Shown here in pieces: positions 25,760 through 34,228 of a DNA stretch of 64,000 nt. This stretch comes from Vibrio splendidus. GTDB taxonomy: Bacteria; Pseudomonadota; Gammaproteobacteria; Enterobacterales; Vibrionaceae. The stretch lies in NCBI RefSeq assembly GCF_024347615.1, contig NZ_AP025508.1, positions 1,116,001 through 1,180,000 of the forward strand, in the 5' to 3' direction. Below the pieces are notes generated by a model, which did not search any database, had not been told where the DNA came from, and was given only the letters and a program-made list of their open reading frames with translations. The stretch's first letter is position 1. The number at the start of each line of letters is the position of its first letter. Position numbers and translations under genes: made by a program.

Positions 25760-26251
25760 ATGAAAATGAATCACGTAGGCATCATGGTTGGCGATATGGA
25801 CAAAGCCGTTGAGTTTTATACGAAAGCTCTGGGTCTAAGAATCGTAATGAACAACACTAAGGTTGTGGAAGAGCGTGAATCAGCAATCGGCCGTATGTGT
25901 ATCGCAGTATTTGGCGAAGGCTTCAAAGGCTTCAACATTGCACACCTAGTAACATCTGATGGCATCGGTGTTGAGTTGTTCGAAATGAAAGATCGCCAAG
26001 AGCGTCACGAAGTAGACTTCTCTCGTCTAGGCATCTTCCACTTCTGTCTACAGCTTCCAAAAGAGCAGTTTCATTCAGCGATTAAGCGCGTTGAAGAGTT
26101 TGGCGGTAAGGTTCGTATGGACATCATGCGTTACCACCCAGAAGACGAACTAAAACAAGCGCAAATGGTTTACCTAGAAGACCCGTTTGGCAACCTATTC
26201 GAATTTTACTCGCACACATACGAAGACACCTACGCGACTGATTACGAGTAA
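25760..26251 (+). CDS. VOC-family protein
   Basis: 163 residues of vicinal-oxygen-chelate fold: the N-terminal MNHVGIMVGDMDKAVEFYTKALGLRI with the first metal histidine, and the C-terminal LEDPFGNLFEFYSH with the glutamate ligand; HFCLQL supplies the second-repeat histidine. It may be a lyase, dioxygenase or resistance protein; the context does not decide. GGAG lies six bases before the ATG at 25760; the TTG at 25748 is not used. Confidence 0.82.
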   Translation: MKMNHVGIMVGDMDKAVEFYTKALGLRIVMNNTKVVEERESAIGRMCIAVFGEGFKGFNIAHLVTSDGIGVELFEMKDRQERHEVDFSRLGIFHFCLQLPKEQFHSAIKRVEEFGGKVRMDIMRYHPEDELKQAQMVYLEDPFGNLFEFYSHTYEDTYATDYE

Positions 26252-26296
26252 TAGCGTTACTGCCTTCCATAGGTAGAAAAACCGAAACACCCCCTA

Positions 26297-26329
26297 AAGA
26301 GGATTGGTAGCGATACCAATCCTTTTTTT
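26297..26329 (+). terminator. Terminator after the VOC gene
   Basis: GGATTGGTA (26301-26309) / TACCAATCC (26314-26322), flanked by AAAGA and TTTTTTT. Member of the recurrent GGATTGGTA family. Confidence 0.85.
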
Positions 26330-26496
26330 GTGTCTGTAGGGCTAAATTTGGGAACATCGGATAAACTATCGGTTGCACTAAAACAAGCCGACATTGTTGC
26401 TCTATAGTGCAACGTTGGACTGATTGAAAACTTAACTGATTGATAAATATGATGTTAAACCATTGGCATATATGTTGCTCTATTGCCTTTATGTAA

Positions 26497-26508
26497 ATTG
26501 TATACAAT
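26497..26508. promoter_or_regulatory. Perfect 12-bp palindrome ATTGTATACAAT before the permease gene
   Basis: It ends 23 bases before the start codon. The sequence is of the type bound by GntR-family repressors of nucleobase catabolism; no such regulator is adjacent. Confidence 0.5.
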
Positions 26509-26531
26509 AAAAAATACATAAAGGAAGTCAC

Positions 26532-27908
26532 ATGGAACAGAACAGTGAATTGATCTACGGATTAGACGATCGACCATCAGTCAAAGCAGCCAGTTACGCG
26601 GCGCTGCAGCATGTATTAGCCAGCTTTGTTGGAATTATCACACCCACGCTCATTATTGGCGGTGTTTTAGGGTTGGGTGAACACATCCCTTATTTGATCA
26701 GCATGGCACTGATGGTGTCTGGGGTTGGCACTTTTATACAAGCTAGAAAAATAGGGCCAGTTGGCGCAGGGATGATCTGTGTCCAAGGGACCAGCTTTGC
26801 GTTCTTAGGTTCTGTGTTAGGTGCGGGTTTTCTTGTTAAAGCAAATGGAGGTGGGCCGGATGAAATGCTCGCCACCATTTTTGGTGTCTGCTTCTTTGGT
26901 GCATTTGTCGAAATAGTCCTATCGCGCTTTATCGAAAAACTCAAAGTAGTGATCACGCCCGTTGTGACCGGAATCGTTATCACGACGATTGGTGTCTCTT
27001 TGATTAAAGTTGGCGTCACTGATATCGCTGGTGGTGTTGGCGCAGAAGGTTTTGGTTCTGGAAGCAACCTGATGTTGGGTGCGATTGTGCTCGGAACCAT
27101 AGTGGCACTTAACCTAAGCAACAACACCATGGTAAGGCTGTCGTCGATTTTAGTCGGATTGGTTGTAGGGTGGGGTGTTGCTATTCTGATGGGCAAAGCG
27201 CCGATGGTTTCTTTTGCATCTCAACCGCTATTGAGTATCCCTGTCCCATTTAAATATGGCTTTGCTTTTGATTGGCAAGCCTTTCTCCCTATTGCTTTTA
27301 TCTACTTGATTACCGTTATTGAAACAACCGGTGACCTGACTGCCAACAGCATGTTCTCAGGACAGCCAGTTAAGGGGCCAAAATACATCAATCGACTCAA
27401 GGCGGGCGTGCTAGGTGACGGCGTAAACTCGCTTATTGCAGCAGTATTCAACACTTTTCCAAACACGACTTTCAGCCAGAACAATGGTGTGATCCATTTT
27501 ACTGGGATTGCGAGTCGCTACATTGGCTACTTCATTGCGGCGATTCTTTTTCTATTAGGCATATTTCCCATCTTAGGCGCGGTATTGATGACGATTCCAA
27601 AACCTGTGTTGGGTGGGGCGACATTAGTCATGTTCGGTACGGTTGCTGCGGCGGGCATCAAGATTATCGCTAGTGAGAAGCTGGATCGTCGCAGAATCAT
27701 GACGATTGCCATCTCATTAGGTTTAGGACTGGGGGTAATGCTGGTACCGGATTTATTGAAAGAAGCCCCCAAGCTAGTGCAAAGCATATTTGGCTCACCA
27801 GTCACGATGTCGGGTGTTGCTGCTCTTTTGATTACCGGGTTGATGTCTTTGGTTCCAGAAAACAAAACCAAGCCTGTGGCAAGTTCGGTACAAACCAGTA
27901 AAGCGTAA
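26532..27908 (+). CDS. Nucleobase:cation symporter-2 family permease (xanthine/uracil type)
   Basis: 458 residues, about 14 hydrophobic segments. The NCS2 motifs are clear: LQHVLASFVGIITPTL near the N-terminus, PIAFIYLITVIETTGDLTA in helix 8, and QNNGVIHFTGIASRYIG, which matches the QN-x-G-x4-T motif of XanP/XanQ-like xanthine permeases better than uracil permeases. It imports purines or pyrimidines with protons. AAGGAAG precedes the ATG. A palindrome ATTGTATACAAT lies in its promoter. Confidence 0.88.
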   Translation: MEQNSELIYGLDDRPSVKAASYAALQHVLASFVGIITPTLIIGGVLGLGEHIPYLISMALMVSGVGTFIQARKIGPVGAGMICVQGTSFAFLGSVLGAGFLVKANGGGPDEMLATIFGVCFFGAFVEIVLSRFIEKLKVVITPVVTGIVITTIGVSLIKVGVTDIAGGVGAEGFGSGSNLMLGAIVLGTIVALNLSNNTMVRLSSILVGLVVGWGVAILMGKAPMVSFASQPLLSIPVPFKYGFAFDWQAFLPIAFIYLITVIETTGDLTANSMFSGQPVKGPKYINRLKAGVLGDGVNSLIAAVFNTFPNTTFSQNNGVIHFTGIASRYIGYFIAAILFLLGIFPILGAVLMTIPKPVLGGATLVMFGTVAAAGIKIIASEKLDRRRIMTIAISLGLGLGVMLVPDLLKEAPKLVQSIFGSPVTMSGVAALLITGLMSLVPENKTKPVASSVQTSKA

Positions 27909-27986
27909 CTTATACAGCCGAGAAGAAGCGTAGGTGACTGATTACGGACAATTGCGCTTAAGGCAGAAAAGTCGAAACACCTCTTA

Positions 27987-28020
27987 AAGAGGATTGGTAT
28001 AGATACCAATCTTCTTTTTT
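27987..28020. terminator. Terminator between permease and LysR genes
   Basis: AAAGAGGATTGGTAT pairs with ATACCAATCTTCTTT around a two-base centre; T run follows. It serves the + strand gene and possibly the convergent LysR gene. Confidence 0.8.
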
Positions 28021-28100
28021 GGGTTGGTTATGATAGACATGGTTCGACTTATACATCGTCATCAGCTAAATACCTTCTGCTGACGTACGAGATACAAAAA

Positions 28101-28997
28101 CTAAAGAGCAGTTCCGAAATGCTCAGTGAGGAAATCCAAAAACACTCGAACCTTGCTCGGAACTAGCTGGCGGTTTTGATAGATTGCGTATGTGCTGGTT
28201 TCATAGTTACATGGGCTAAACGTAAACTCAGGAAGCAATTGTACCAATTTACCTATTTTAAGTTCTTCTTCAATAGCCCATTGTGGGAGCAGGGCAATAC
28301 CACCACCGTTCGATATCAATTGCTTTTGCCCGTTTACTGAATCGACTTCCATGTAATAAGGTATGTCGATTTTTTGCGGCTTACTATCCAATACAAACCA
28401 ATCGTGCCAACCCTTATAGCCATAAACCAAGCAGTCGTGTTTTGCCAAACCTTCAACGTGTTGAGGAGCCTTGTTTCTTCTTAAATAGCCGGGGCTGGCG
28501 CAAAGCACAAAGTTGTTTTGGACGAGCTTCTTAGCGATCAAATTCGAATCAGGCAATCGACCGCTGCGGATAGCGATATCGACATTTTCCTCGATTAAAT
28601 CGACCACTCTTTCTGTGATTTCAATTTCAACGTTTACCTCAGGAAAGGCAGCCCGAAAGATAGGAATAAGTGGCAAGATTTTGCTCTCTCCAAACGCAAC
28701 GGTGGTGCTTATCTTGAGGCTTCCTCTTGGTGAGTGATGCAATGCGTTGACGACTCGTTTCGCTTCATCAAACTCGCCCGTAATTCGCTTGGAATATTGA
28801 TAGAACAATTGACCTGCTTCAGTGACCCCTATGTTGCGTGTCGAGCGCTCTAACAGTCGCACATTGAGTTCTTCTTCCAACGCCGAGAGCTGTCGTGAGA
28901 TAGAAGAGGGCTGAATATCAAAAATCCGACTGGCTTTGGAGATACTTCCTTGTTCAACCACGCAGTTGAAATAGGCAAGACGATTGAAAAGGCTCAT
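28101..28997 (-). CDS. LysR-family transcriptional regulator
   Basis: 298 residues. Helix-turn-helix about 15-45 (GSISKASRIFDIQPSSISRQLSALEEEL); effector domain with NVDIAIRSGRLPDSNLIAKKL, the CrgA/DmlR-like branch. It is divergent from a short-chain dehydrogenase gene across about 220 bases, which it most likely controls. Confidence 0.85.
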   Translation of the reverse strand: MSLFNRLAYFNCVVEQGSISKASRIFDIQPSSISRQLSALEEELNVRLLERSTRNIGVTEAGQLFYQYSKRITGEFDEAKRVVNALHHSPRGSLKISTTVAFGESKILPLIPIFRAAFPEVNVEIEITERVVDLIEENVDIAIRSGRLPDSNLIAKKLVQNNFVLCASPGYLRRNKAPQHVEGLAKHDCLVYGYKGWHDWFVLDSKPQKIDIPYYMEVDSVNGQKQLISNGGGIALLPQWAIEEELKIGKLVQLLPEFTFSPCNYETSTYAIYQNRQLVPSKVRVFLDFLTEHFGTAL

Positions 28998-29214
28998 GTG
29001 TATTCCTCGTTAAATGACGGTTTCAGTTCTTTCAAAATGCAGCCTTCTAAACAAGATGGTTGGCGCCGCAGTATGGTGACATTGATGCTTTAACTGTCAC
29101 TAAATGTTAGCTTAATTGCTTTTAAAGCAAAACTGAATTGCTTCTCGGCAGATTCAAACCTTAGGTTGTTGTCTTTATGATTCTCCACATCATTACCAAC
29201 AACGAGCAATAATC

Positions 29215-29925
29215 ATGAATGCAATTAAAACAGCCACTATCGCAGCCTGCTTTTCGGTAACAGCCCAACATTTGATAGAGAAGCTCATTACGAGCGGAAC
29301 CCGTGTCGTCGCTTTTGGGCGTATCGGAGATGAAGCAAGAGCAAAAAGCTTAGAAGATAAGTATTCAGGTCATCTGACCGTGTTACTTGGAGACCTTACG
29401 GATGAAGTGCAAAGCCAAGCGCTTGCTGCTAAGGCTTCAAAAATCTTAGGTCATATCGATGCTCACTTTCATTGCTCTGGCATTTATATCTGGAGTCATT
29501 GGACTGATGTGGAAGTGAGTAAAATGTCTGACTTATGGAACGCGAACTTTATGACGGCGTTTGTCTTCGGAAGAGAAATTTTTAAATTAATGAAGTCGCA
29601 AGGGAAAGGTTCAATGATGTTCGTTTCCGCTCGTGATACAGCACGTAACATACACGCAGGATTCGGACCTTACATGGCATCTAAAATAGCATTGAATGCT
29701 TTGGTCGAAAGCTTAGCTGCAGAGGCGGCTTCATCTAATGTTCAAGTGAATGCGGTGTTGCCGACCATTGTTGATACTGAAGTAAATCGACAAGCACTTC
29801 CTGAGGCTGACCACTCTACTTGGGTAGATCCTGTAGATTTGGCAGATTTGATGATGGAGTTGACCCAACCGAATAAAACTTATCTAAGTGGTTCTCTAAT
29901 AACCGTTAACAACAAGATGCATTAA
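29215..29925 (+). CDS. Short-chain dehydrogenase/reductase-like protein with an atypical cofactor loop
   Basis: 236 residues. The SDR catalytic region is present: S in FVSARDT and YMASK (Y-x3-K). The normal N-terminal TG-x3-G-x-G dinucleotide loop is replaced by ATIAACFSVTAQHLIEKL, lacking all glycines, and the usual NNAG is replaced by HFHCSGIY. It may therefore bind cofactor in a changed way or be non-catalytic. It is divergent from a LysR gene. Confidence 0.8.
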   Translation: MNAIKTATIAACFSVTAQHLIEKLITSGTRVVAFGRIGDEARAKSLEDKYSGHLTVLLGDLTDEVQSQALAAKASKILGHIDAHFHCSGIYIWSHWTDVEVSKMSDLWNANFMTAFVFGREIFKLMKSQGKGSMMFVSARDTARNIHAGFGPYMASKIALNALVESLAAEAASSNVQVNAVLPTIVDTEVNRQALPEADHSTWVDPVDLADLMMELTQPNKTYLSGSLITVNNKMH

Positions 29926-29991
29926 TCATAGGTTAGTAAGTTTGGATAGCATTGCCCTATCTGCAACAAACTAACAACCGAATCACCCCTA

Positions 29992-30025
29992 AAGAGGATT
30001 GGTCGAGATACCAATCCCTTTTTTG
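29992..30025 (+). terminator. Terminator after the SDR gene
   Basis: GGATTGGT (29996-30003) / ACCAATCC (30010-30017), then CTTTTTTG. Member of the GGATTGGTA family, with the shared leader CACCCCTAAAGA. Confidence 0.8.
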
Positions 30026-30122
30026 TTTGGATTTTTTGGAACAGTAGCTTATCTATATGCGGGTGATTGAGAAATGTACAAATTTAAGACGTTGTTAAAG
30101 TTGACGTTTTGACGATAAAACC

Positions 30123-30172
30123 TTTCATGAATATGACGGAAGAAAGTGTCGTTCATGAAAACATTCCGTCAT
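30123..30172. promoter_or_regulatory. Interlocked inverted repeats upstream of the RlpA-like gene
   Basis: Arms A TTTCATGA (30123-30130) and A' TCATGAAA (30153-30160) interleave with arms B ATGACGGAA (30133-30141) and B' TTCCGTCAT (30164-30172). All are perfect. The order A-B-A'-B' is that of a pseudoknot or of two overlapping operators. Confidence 0.5.
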
Positions 30173-30253
30173 CATACCGAATGGTAGCCTTGGCTGAGCA
30201 GTCACTATACTCAGCATTATATTGCTAACCAACAACAACGAAAATAGAGAAAC

Positions 30254-30706
30254 ATGCAGAGATTAGCGCATACAAATTACATGAAAAAATTACATATTAT
30301 CTTTACCGCTCTTATCCTTATGATATTAGCCGGATGCACCTCAACGTCGGCTGTCGGCAGTTCTAAAACAAAGGAATATGCCAAGTCACATGCTCTTGTT
30401 GGTAAAGCTTCTTGGTATGGCGATAAATTCCATGGAAGGCTCACAGCAAGTGGTGAGACGTATAATATGAATGCGAATACTGCGGCTCATAAAACCTTGC
30501 CATTCGGGACTATCGTGAGAGTGACCAATACAGACAATAACAAGTATGTTGATGTGAAAATTAATGATCGAGGCCCTTATGTAAAAGGCAGAGTGATCGA
30601 CCTGTCGCACAAGGCATTTGCAAAAATCGGCAACGTTAAACAAGGCACCGTGCCTGTTAAAATCGAGATTGTTGATGATAGTAATACCTTTCGATATAAA
30701 CACTAG
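30254..30706 (+). CDS. RlpA-like lipoprotein (double-psi beta-barrel)
   Basis: 150 residues. A lipoprotein signal with lipobox LAGC is followed by a double-psi beta-barrel domain: GKASWYGDKFHGRLTASGE, KTLPFGTIVRVTN, VKINDRGPYVKGRVIDLS. The aspartate in NDRGP and the GxASxYG segment match RlpA septal lytic transglycosylases. It lacks the SPOR domain of full RlpA, so it is a short relative acting in the periplasm or at the inner face of the outer membrane. An internal ATG at 30281 would also give a working signal, but only the ATG at 30254 has purines upstream. Confidence 0.83.
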   Translation: MQRLAHTNYMKKLHIIFTALILMILAGCTSTSAVGSSKTKEYAKSHALVGKASWYGDKFHGRLTASGETYNMNANTAAHKTLPFGTIVRVTNTDNNKYVDVKINDRGPYVKGRVIDLSHKAFAKIGNVKQGTVPVKIEIVDDSNTFRYKH

Positions 30707-31081
30707 AATCCCCTCCTAACCTCCCCTTGGTGTACATCTACGATCCCTTACCAGTAGTGGGAAAGGGGAGGAACAGAATCTGGAACTCGATGAATGAATA
30801 GCATATTTAGCATTGAGAAGGTAGTTCACTTGAGTGAACCTGAAAGGGTTGGCAAAGATGCCAACCCTTTTTTGTTTTGGAACCACTCTTAACTTTGTTT
30901 CAAGTAGTAATAAATAGATGATTAATATCAGATAATTGCACTAGATAAAGTTACATTCATTTTTATCGCGATGTGATCAATACATCATATGGTTGCATTG
31001 AAAATCTATATATTGCTTTATGAGTAAGTGTCAGCCTACTTTGAAAACAATAATAATATTAACCGTTAGGTATAGATCGAA
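30707..31081. other. Intergenic region
   Basis: 375 bases. It holds a GC-rich inverted repeat CCTCCCCTT (30720-30728) / AAGGGGAGG (30763-30771) without a T run, a terminator at 30843, and an AT-rich promoter stretch before the lipoprotein gene. No gene seen. Confidence 0.6.
30843..30873 (+). terminator. Terminator of the GGGTTGGCA family
   Basis: AAAGGGTTGGCA / TGCCAACCCTTT around AAGA, then TTT. It is about 140 bases past the RlpA-like gene. Confidence 0.8.
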
Positions 31082-32521
31082 ATGAAAATGAAAAAGCTTG
31101 TGCTTTGCGGGCTTGCTGCTGGCTTAGTTGGTTGCGGTGGGAGTAGTGGTAGCAGCAGTGACAACAGTGGAGGGGATTCCAATATTTCCACAGTTTCAGG
31201 GAAGGTTATTGATGGTTATATAATTGGGGCGATGGTTTATCTCGACTTAAATTTTAATAACGAGCTAGACGCCAATGAACCTAATGTTGTCACTAAAGAA
31301 CAGGGCGATTTTAGTTTAGATATACCATTAACTTATCGTGAGTGCGCGCAATACGTTCCAATTGTGGTAGATGTTCCAGAAGGTGCTATCGATACTGATT
31401 TTCCTGATACGCCAATTGAAGACGCTTACACGATGGTGATACCTCCTCAATATGCGTTGAGTACAGATGAACAGCTATACAACTTAACACCATTAACCTC
31501 TGTGGTTTGGAATGAAGTAGAAAAAGAGCTACGCGAAAGCACTTCTCAGGAGCTTTCTTGTGAGTCTTTGTTAGAAGAACAAGAGCTGAGAGACGACATT
31601 GCTGAACGCTTAACGGAGCAAGAACTTCACGTTGCACGTCGCTACAACATCACAGTAGATGAATTGTATGGTGATTATATTGAGTCTGGTAATGATGAAG
31701 TACATCAAATCGCTCAAGATATTGTTCCCGGATTACAAAAGTCATATGCAGATACACGTGAACTAATCAATCAATACCCAGAAGCAGACTTTGCTTGGGT
31801 CGAATACTTCATGGGCAAATGGGATAGTTCTAATAACAACTATAAGGATGTCTGGTATCGCTACCAATTCGTGCAAATGTCTAATGGTAACCTAGAGTCA
31901 GAAACTCATGAGATGTCAGGTGATCTTAATAATAAAGTTCAGCTACATGATAAGAATACTATGGAAACAACGGTTCGAGACGGTGTAAATATTGAGAAAA
32001 CGGTATCGATGGAAATTGCGGGTAATGCCTATGGTTGTTCTGTAAGTGAGTGGCTTGAAACGATCTCTGAGGATTCGTCAGGTGTTCGTAACACTGTCTA
32101 TGGTCAAGCTGGAGACTGGAGTGATTGTAGCAGCCTTATTTTAAGTAATACTTTCACGGTTCAGGCTTTAGTCACTAAAGATTATGATGGTTCTGACCTT
32201 ATTAGTTATTCAGAGCATAGTTATGACGATGGTAACGATAGTGGGTTCAGTCACTTGATTGGTGTGACCGACACCATTACAGCATCTGACTTAACTTCAG
32301 TTCGTAATGTGATTGATACCGACTTCTATAGTGAGGAAGGGCACGGTGCAGATTTCTGGTCTCGTGTAATGAATGAGTTTGGTGAAAATCCAACTCAAGT
32401 AATGACAAGCCATAATAGTGATGGGGGCTGGGAACGTCTCACAAATTATAAAGATGGCACCCATAAAACGGAATGTGGTACGTCTGAAACTGATTTGTCA
32501 GAGGCTAACTGTTCAAGTTAA
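31082..32521 (+). CDS. Secreted lipoprotein of unknown function
   Basis: 479 residues. A lipoprotein signal ends LVGCGG (lipobox cysteine about residue 18), followed by a Ser/Gly/Asp linker and then VSGKVIDGYIIGAMVYLDLNFNNELDANEPN, a carboxypeptidase-regulatory-like beta domain often seen near the N-terminus of surface lipoproteins. The rest is acidic, rich in E/D/S/N with four cysteines in the C-terminal half, and not recognised. An internal ATG at 31088 is a possible start. A terminator follows. Confidence 0.75.
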   Translation: MKMKKLVLCGLAAGLVGCGGSSGSSSDNSGGDSNISTVSGKVIDGYIIGAMVYLDLNFNNELDANEPNVVTKEQGDFSLDIPLTYRECAQYVPIVVDVPEGAIDTDFPDTPIEDAYTMVIPPQYALSTDEQLYNLTPLTSVVWNEVEKELRESTSQELSCESLLEEQELRDDIAERLTEQELHVARRYNITVDELYGDYIESGNDEVHQIAQDIVPGLQKSYADTRELINQYPEADFAWVEYFMGKWDSSNNNYKDVWYRYQFVQMSNGNLESETHEMSGDLNNKVQLHDKNTMETTVRDGVNIEKTVSMEIAGNAYGCSVSEWLETISEDSSGVRNTVYGQAGDWSDCSSLILSNTFTVQALVTKDYDGSDLISYSEHSYDDGNDSGFSHLIGVTDTITASDLTSVRNVIDTDFYSEEGHGADFWSRVMNEFGENPTQVMTSHNSDGGWERLTNYKDGTHKTECGTSETDLSEANCSS

Positions 32522-32878
32522 ACCTACTCTGCCGTTTGAGACGCAATAACATAAAAATCTATCAAGGCTGCTTTTGCAGCCTTTTTTAATCCTTTCTATC
32601 ATCAGTTTTTAATAAGATTATCTAATTCTAACAATTGGAGTTGATGGTTTTATATCCAGAAAAATTAATGGTTGAAATATTGCTTCATTAAGTATCATTG
32701 AAATAATGAAAAGCTAACCTAATCTAAGTTGAGTTATGGTGTGATTAACAGTGAAAGCCTAGAGAAAATTACATTTCCTTACCAACTGAAGTAAATCTGA
32801 AATATTAGTGACACGGTTCTGAAATTTTTGATGGCTAGCTTATGGGGTTCTAAAACGAATCCAAATAAGGAAATACCC
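32522..32878. other. Intergenic region before the interrupted pyrophosphatase gene
   Basis: 357 bases, AT-rich. It contains the terminator at 32564 and presumably the original pyrophosphatase promoter; AAGGAAA precedes the GTG at 32879. No gene seen. Confidence 0.6.
32564..32587 (+). terminator. Terminator after the lipoprotein gene
   Basis: AAGGCTGC (32564-32571) / GCAGCCTT (32576-32583) with TTTT loop and a following T run. Confidence 0.85.
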
Positions 32879-32888
32879 GTGAAGCTAA

Positions 32889-32897
32889 CACCTGTCG
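32889..32897. repeat. Left target-site duplication CACCTGTCG
   Basis: Nine bases, identical to 34220-34228; IS10 is known to duplicate 9 bp. Confidence 0.9.
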
Positions 32898-34219
32898 CTT
32901 GCGAATCCCCTCATAATCAGGCATAAAAACAATGAGGTAGACGCGCATCGCCGTCTTTGATCTAATGAATATCGCTGAACACACATTTCGAACAAGTGGG
33001 TTAACAATGCGCGACATTCAGATTCTACAACAAACCATACAAAACCAATGCCCCTCCATTCACAAAAAACGCGTTAGTTCTCTGATACTTGCTACAAAAA
33101 GTGTACTTGACGGCTCAGACTTAACGCTGACTAAACTAGGTCGCAAACTGGAAACTAATACCACGGTAAAACATGCGATTAAACGCGTTGATAGACTGCT
33201 TGGAAATCGCCAACTACATCGTGAAAAAGACCTAATTTATAAATGGCATGCCTACTTAATAACGGGCGTCAACTCATGCCCTGTGATCCTTGTGGATTGG
33301 TCTGATGTTCGTGAACAACTTCGTTATATGACGTTAAGAGCATCCGTTGCACTTGATGGTCGAGCCATCACTATCTTTGAACAAGTTTTTGAGTATGGCC
33401 AATATAATTCACCGAAAAGTCACCAAACATTCCTCGATAAATTGCAGAGTATTTTACCCAGTAAAACCAGTCCAATCATCGTTTCTGATGCGGGTTTTCG
33501 AAATACTTGGTTCCGACAAGTTCAAGAGAAAGGCTGGTTTTGGTTAGGTCGTGTCCGAGGTGAAGTATCAATCAAACAACCTCATAAACCTTGGGTCTCA
33601 AATAAAACCTTTTATCCAACCGCTGTCCATAAACCCAAATATCTTGGCCACTGCTTACTAGCAAAGAGATCACCGATATCTTGTGAAGCCTATGTTTATA
33701 AGGGATTAGAAAAAGGCCGAAAAGCCCAGCGCCATAGTAGAACCAGCCAAAAACACTCCGCTACACATCTCTACCAGCGCAGTGCGAAGGAGCCGTGGCT
33801 ACTCGCGACGAATGTCCCTAGACATATCTTAAATGAAGTACAAATTACCAATCTGTACGCCAAGCGTATGCAGATAGAACAGGCATTCCGCGATCTAAAG
33901 AGTAGCGCCTATGGGATCGCACTTCGTCACAACAGAACTCGCTGTACTAAGCGATTAGATATCCTGCTTCTTATTGCGTTGCTCGCTGAAATCTTGATGT
34001 GGTGGAATGGCCTAATTGCAGTACAGGCCAAATGGCATTTTGACTTCCAAGCCAACAGCATTAAACACCGCCGAGTTCTATCTATACCTCGTCTAGGGAG
34101 AGAGGTACGAAATCATCGGCGATATCAAATTAATGAATCCCAATATCAATGGGGAATGTTCGAATATCAAAGGCTCACACACAACGCAGGACTAGGGAAA
34201 TTATGAGGGGATCCGTCAG
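32898..34219 (+). mobile_element. IS10-like insertion sequence (IS4 family), 1322 bp
   Basis: The ends are 20-bp imperfect inverted repeats: left CTTGCGAATCCCCTCATAAT, right (reverse complement) CTGACGGATCCCCTCATAAT, 17 of 20 identical and very close to the IS10 ends. The flanks are exact 9-bp duplications. The length compares with 1329 bp for IS10. As in IS10, one GATC (Dam) site lies about 62 bp from the left end where the transposase promoter should be, and another lies in the right terminal repeat but not the left. Confidence 0.95.
33007..34206 (+). CDS. IS10-like transposase
   Basis: 399 residues, compared with 402 in IS10, and recognisably homologous throughout from MRDIQILQQ to the end AGLGKL. 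The catalytic residues are D97 (VILVDWSD), D161 (IIVSDAGF) and E291, the last within YAKRMQIEQAFRDLK, an exact Y-x2-R-x3-E-x6-K IS4-family signature. The start at 33007 matches the IS10 protein; an ATG at 32965 would add 14 residues. The gene appears intact, so the element may be active. Confidence 0.95.
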   Translation: MRDIQILQQTIQNQCPSIHKKRVSSLILATKSVLDGSDLTLTKLGRKLETNTTVKHAIKRVDRLLGNRQLHREKDLIYKWHAYLITGVNSCPVILVDWSDVREQLRYMTLRASVALDGRAITIFEQVFEYGQYNSPKSHQTFLDKLQSILPSKTSPIIVSDAGFRNTWFRQVQEKGWFWLGRVRGEVSIKQPHKPWVSNKTFYPTAVHKPKYLGHCLLAKRSPISCEAYVYKGLEKGRKAQRHSRTSQKHSATHLYQRSAKEPWLLATNVPRHILNEVQITNLYAKRMQIEQAFRDLKSSAYGIALRHNRTRCTKRLDILLLIALLAEILMWWNGLIAVQAKWHFDFQANSIKHRRVLSIPRLGREVRNHRRYQINESQYQWGMFEYQRLTHNAGLGKL

Positions 34220-34228
34220 CACCTGTCG
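34220..34228. repeat. Right target-site duplication CACCTGTCG
   Basis: Identical to 32889-32897. Removing the element and one copy restores the pyrophosphatase frame. Confidence 0.9.

Noticed and set aside
26124..26531. A 135-residue minus-strand frame over the VOC gene end
   Set aside because: It runs antisense through a real gene and a terminator hairpin and has no ribosome site or protein-family character.
26252..26531. Purine riboswitch before the nucleobase permease
   Set aside because: No aptamer-like three-way junction is visible; the region is explained by a terminator and a short palindromic operator.
30720..30771. Terminator made by CCTCCCCTT/AAGGGGAGG
   Set aside because: There is no T run on either side; similar C-rich stretches at 36659 and 45112 suggest a REP-like remnant, but the similarity is too weak to claim.
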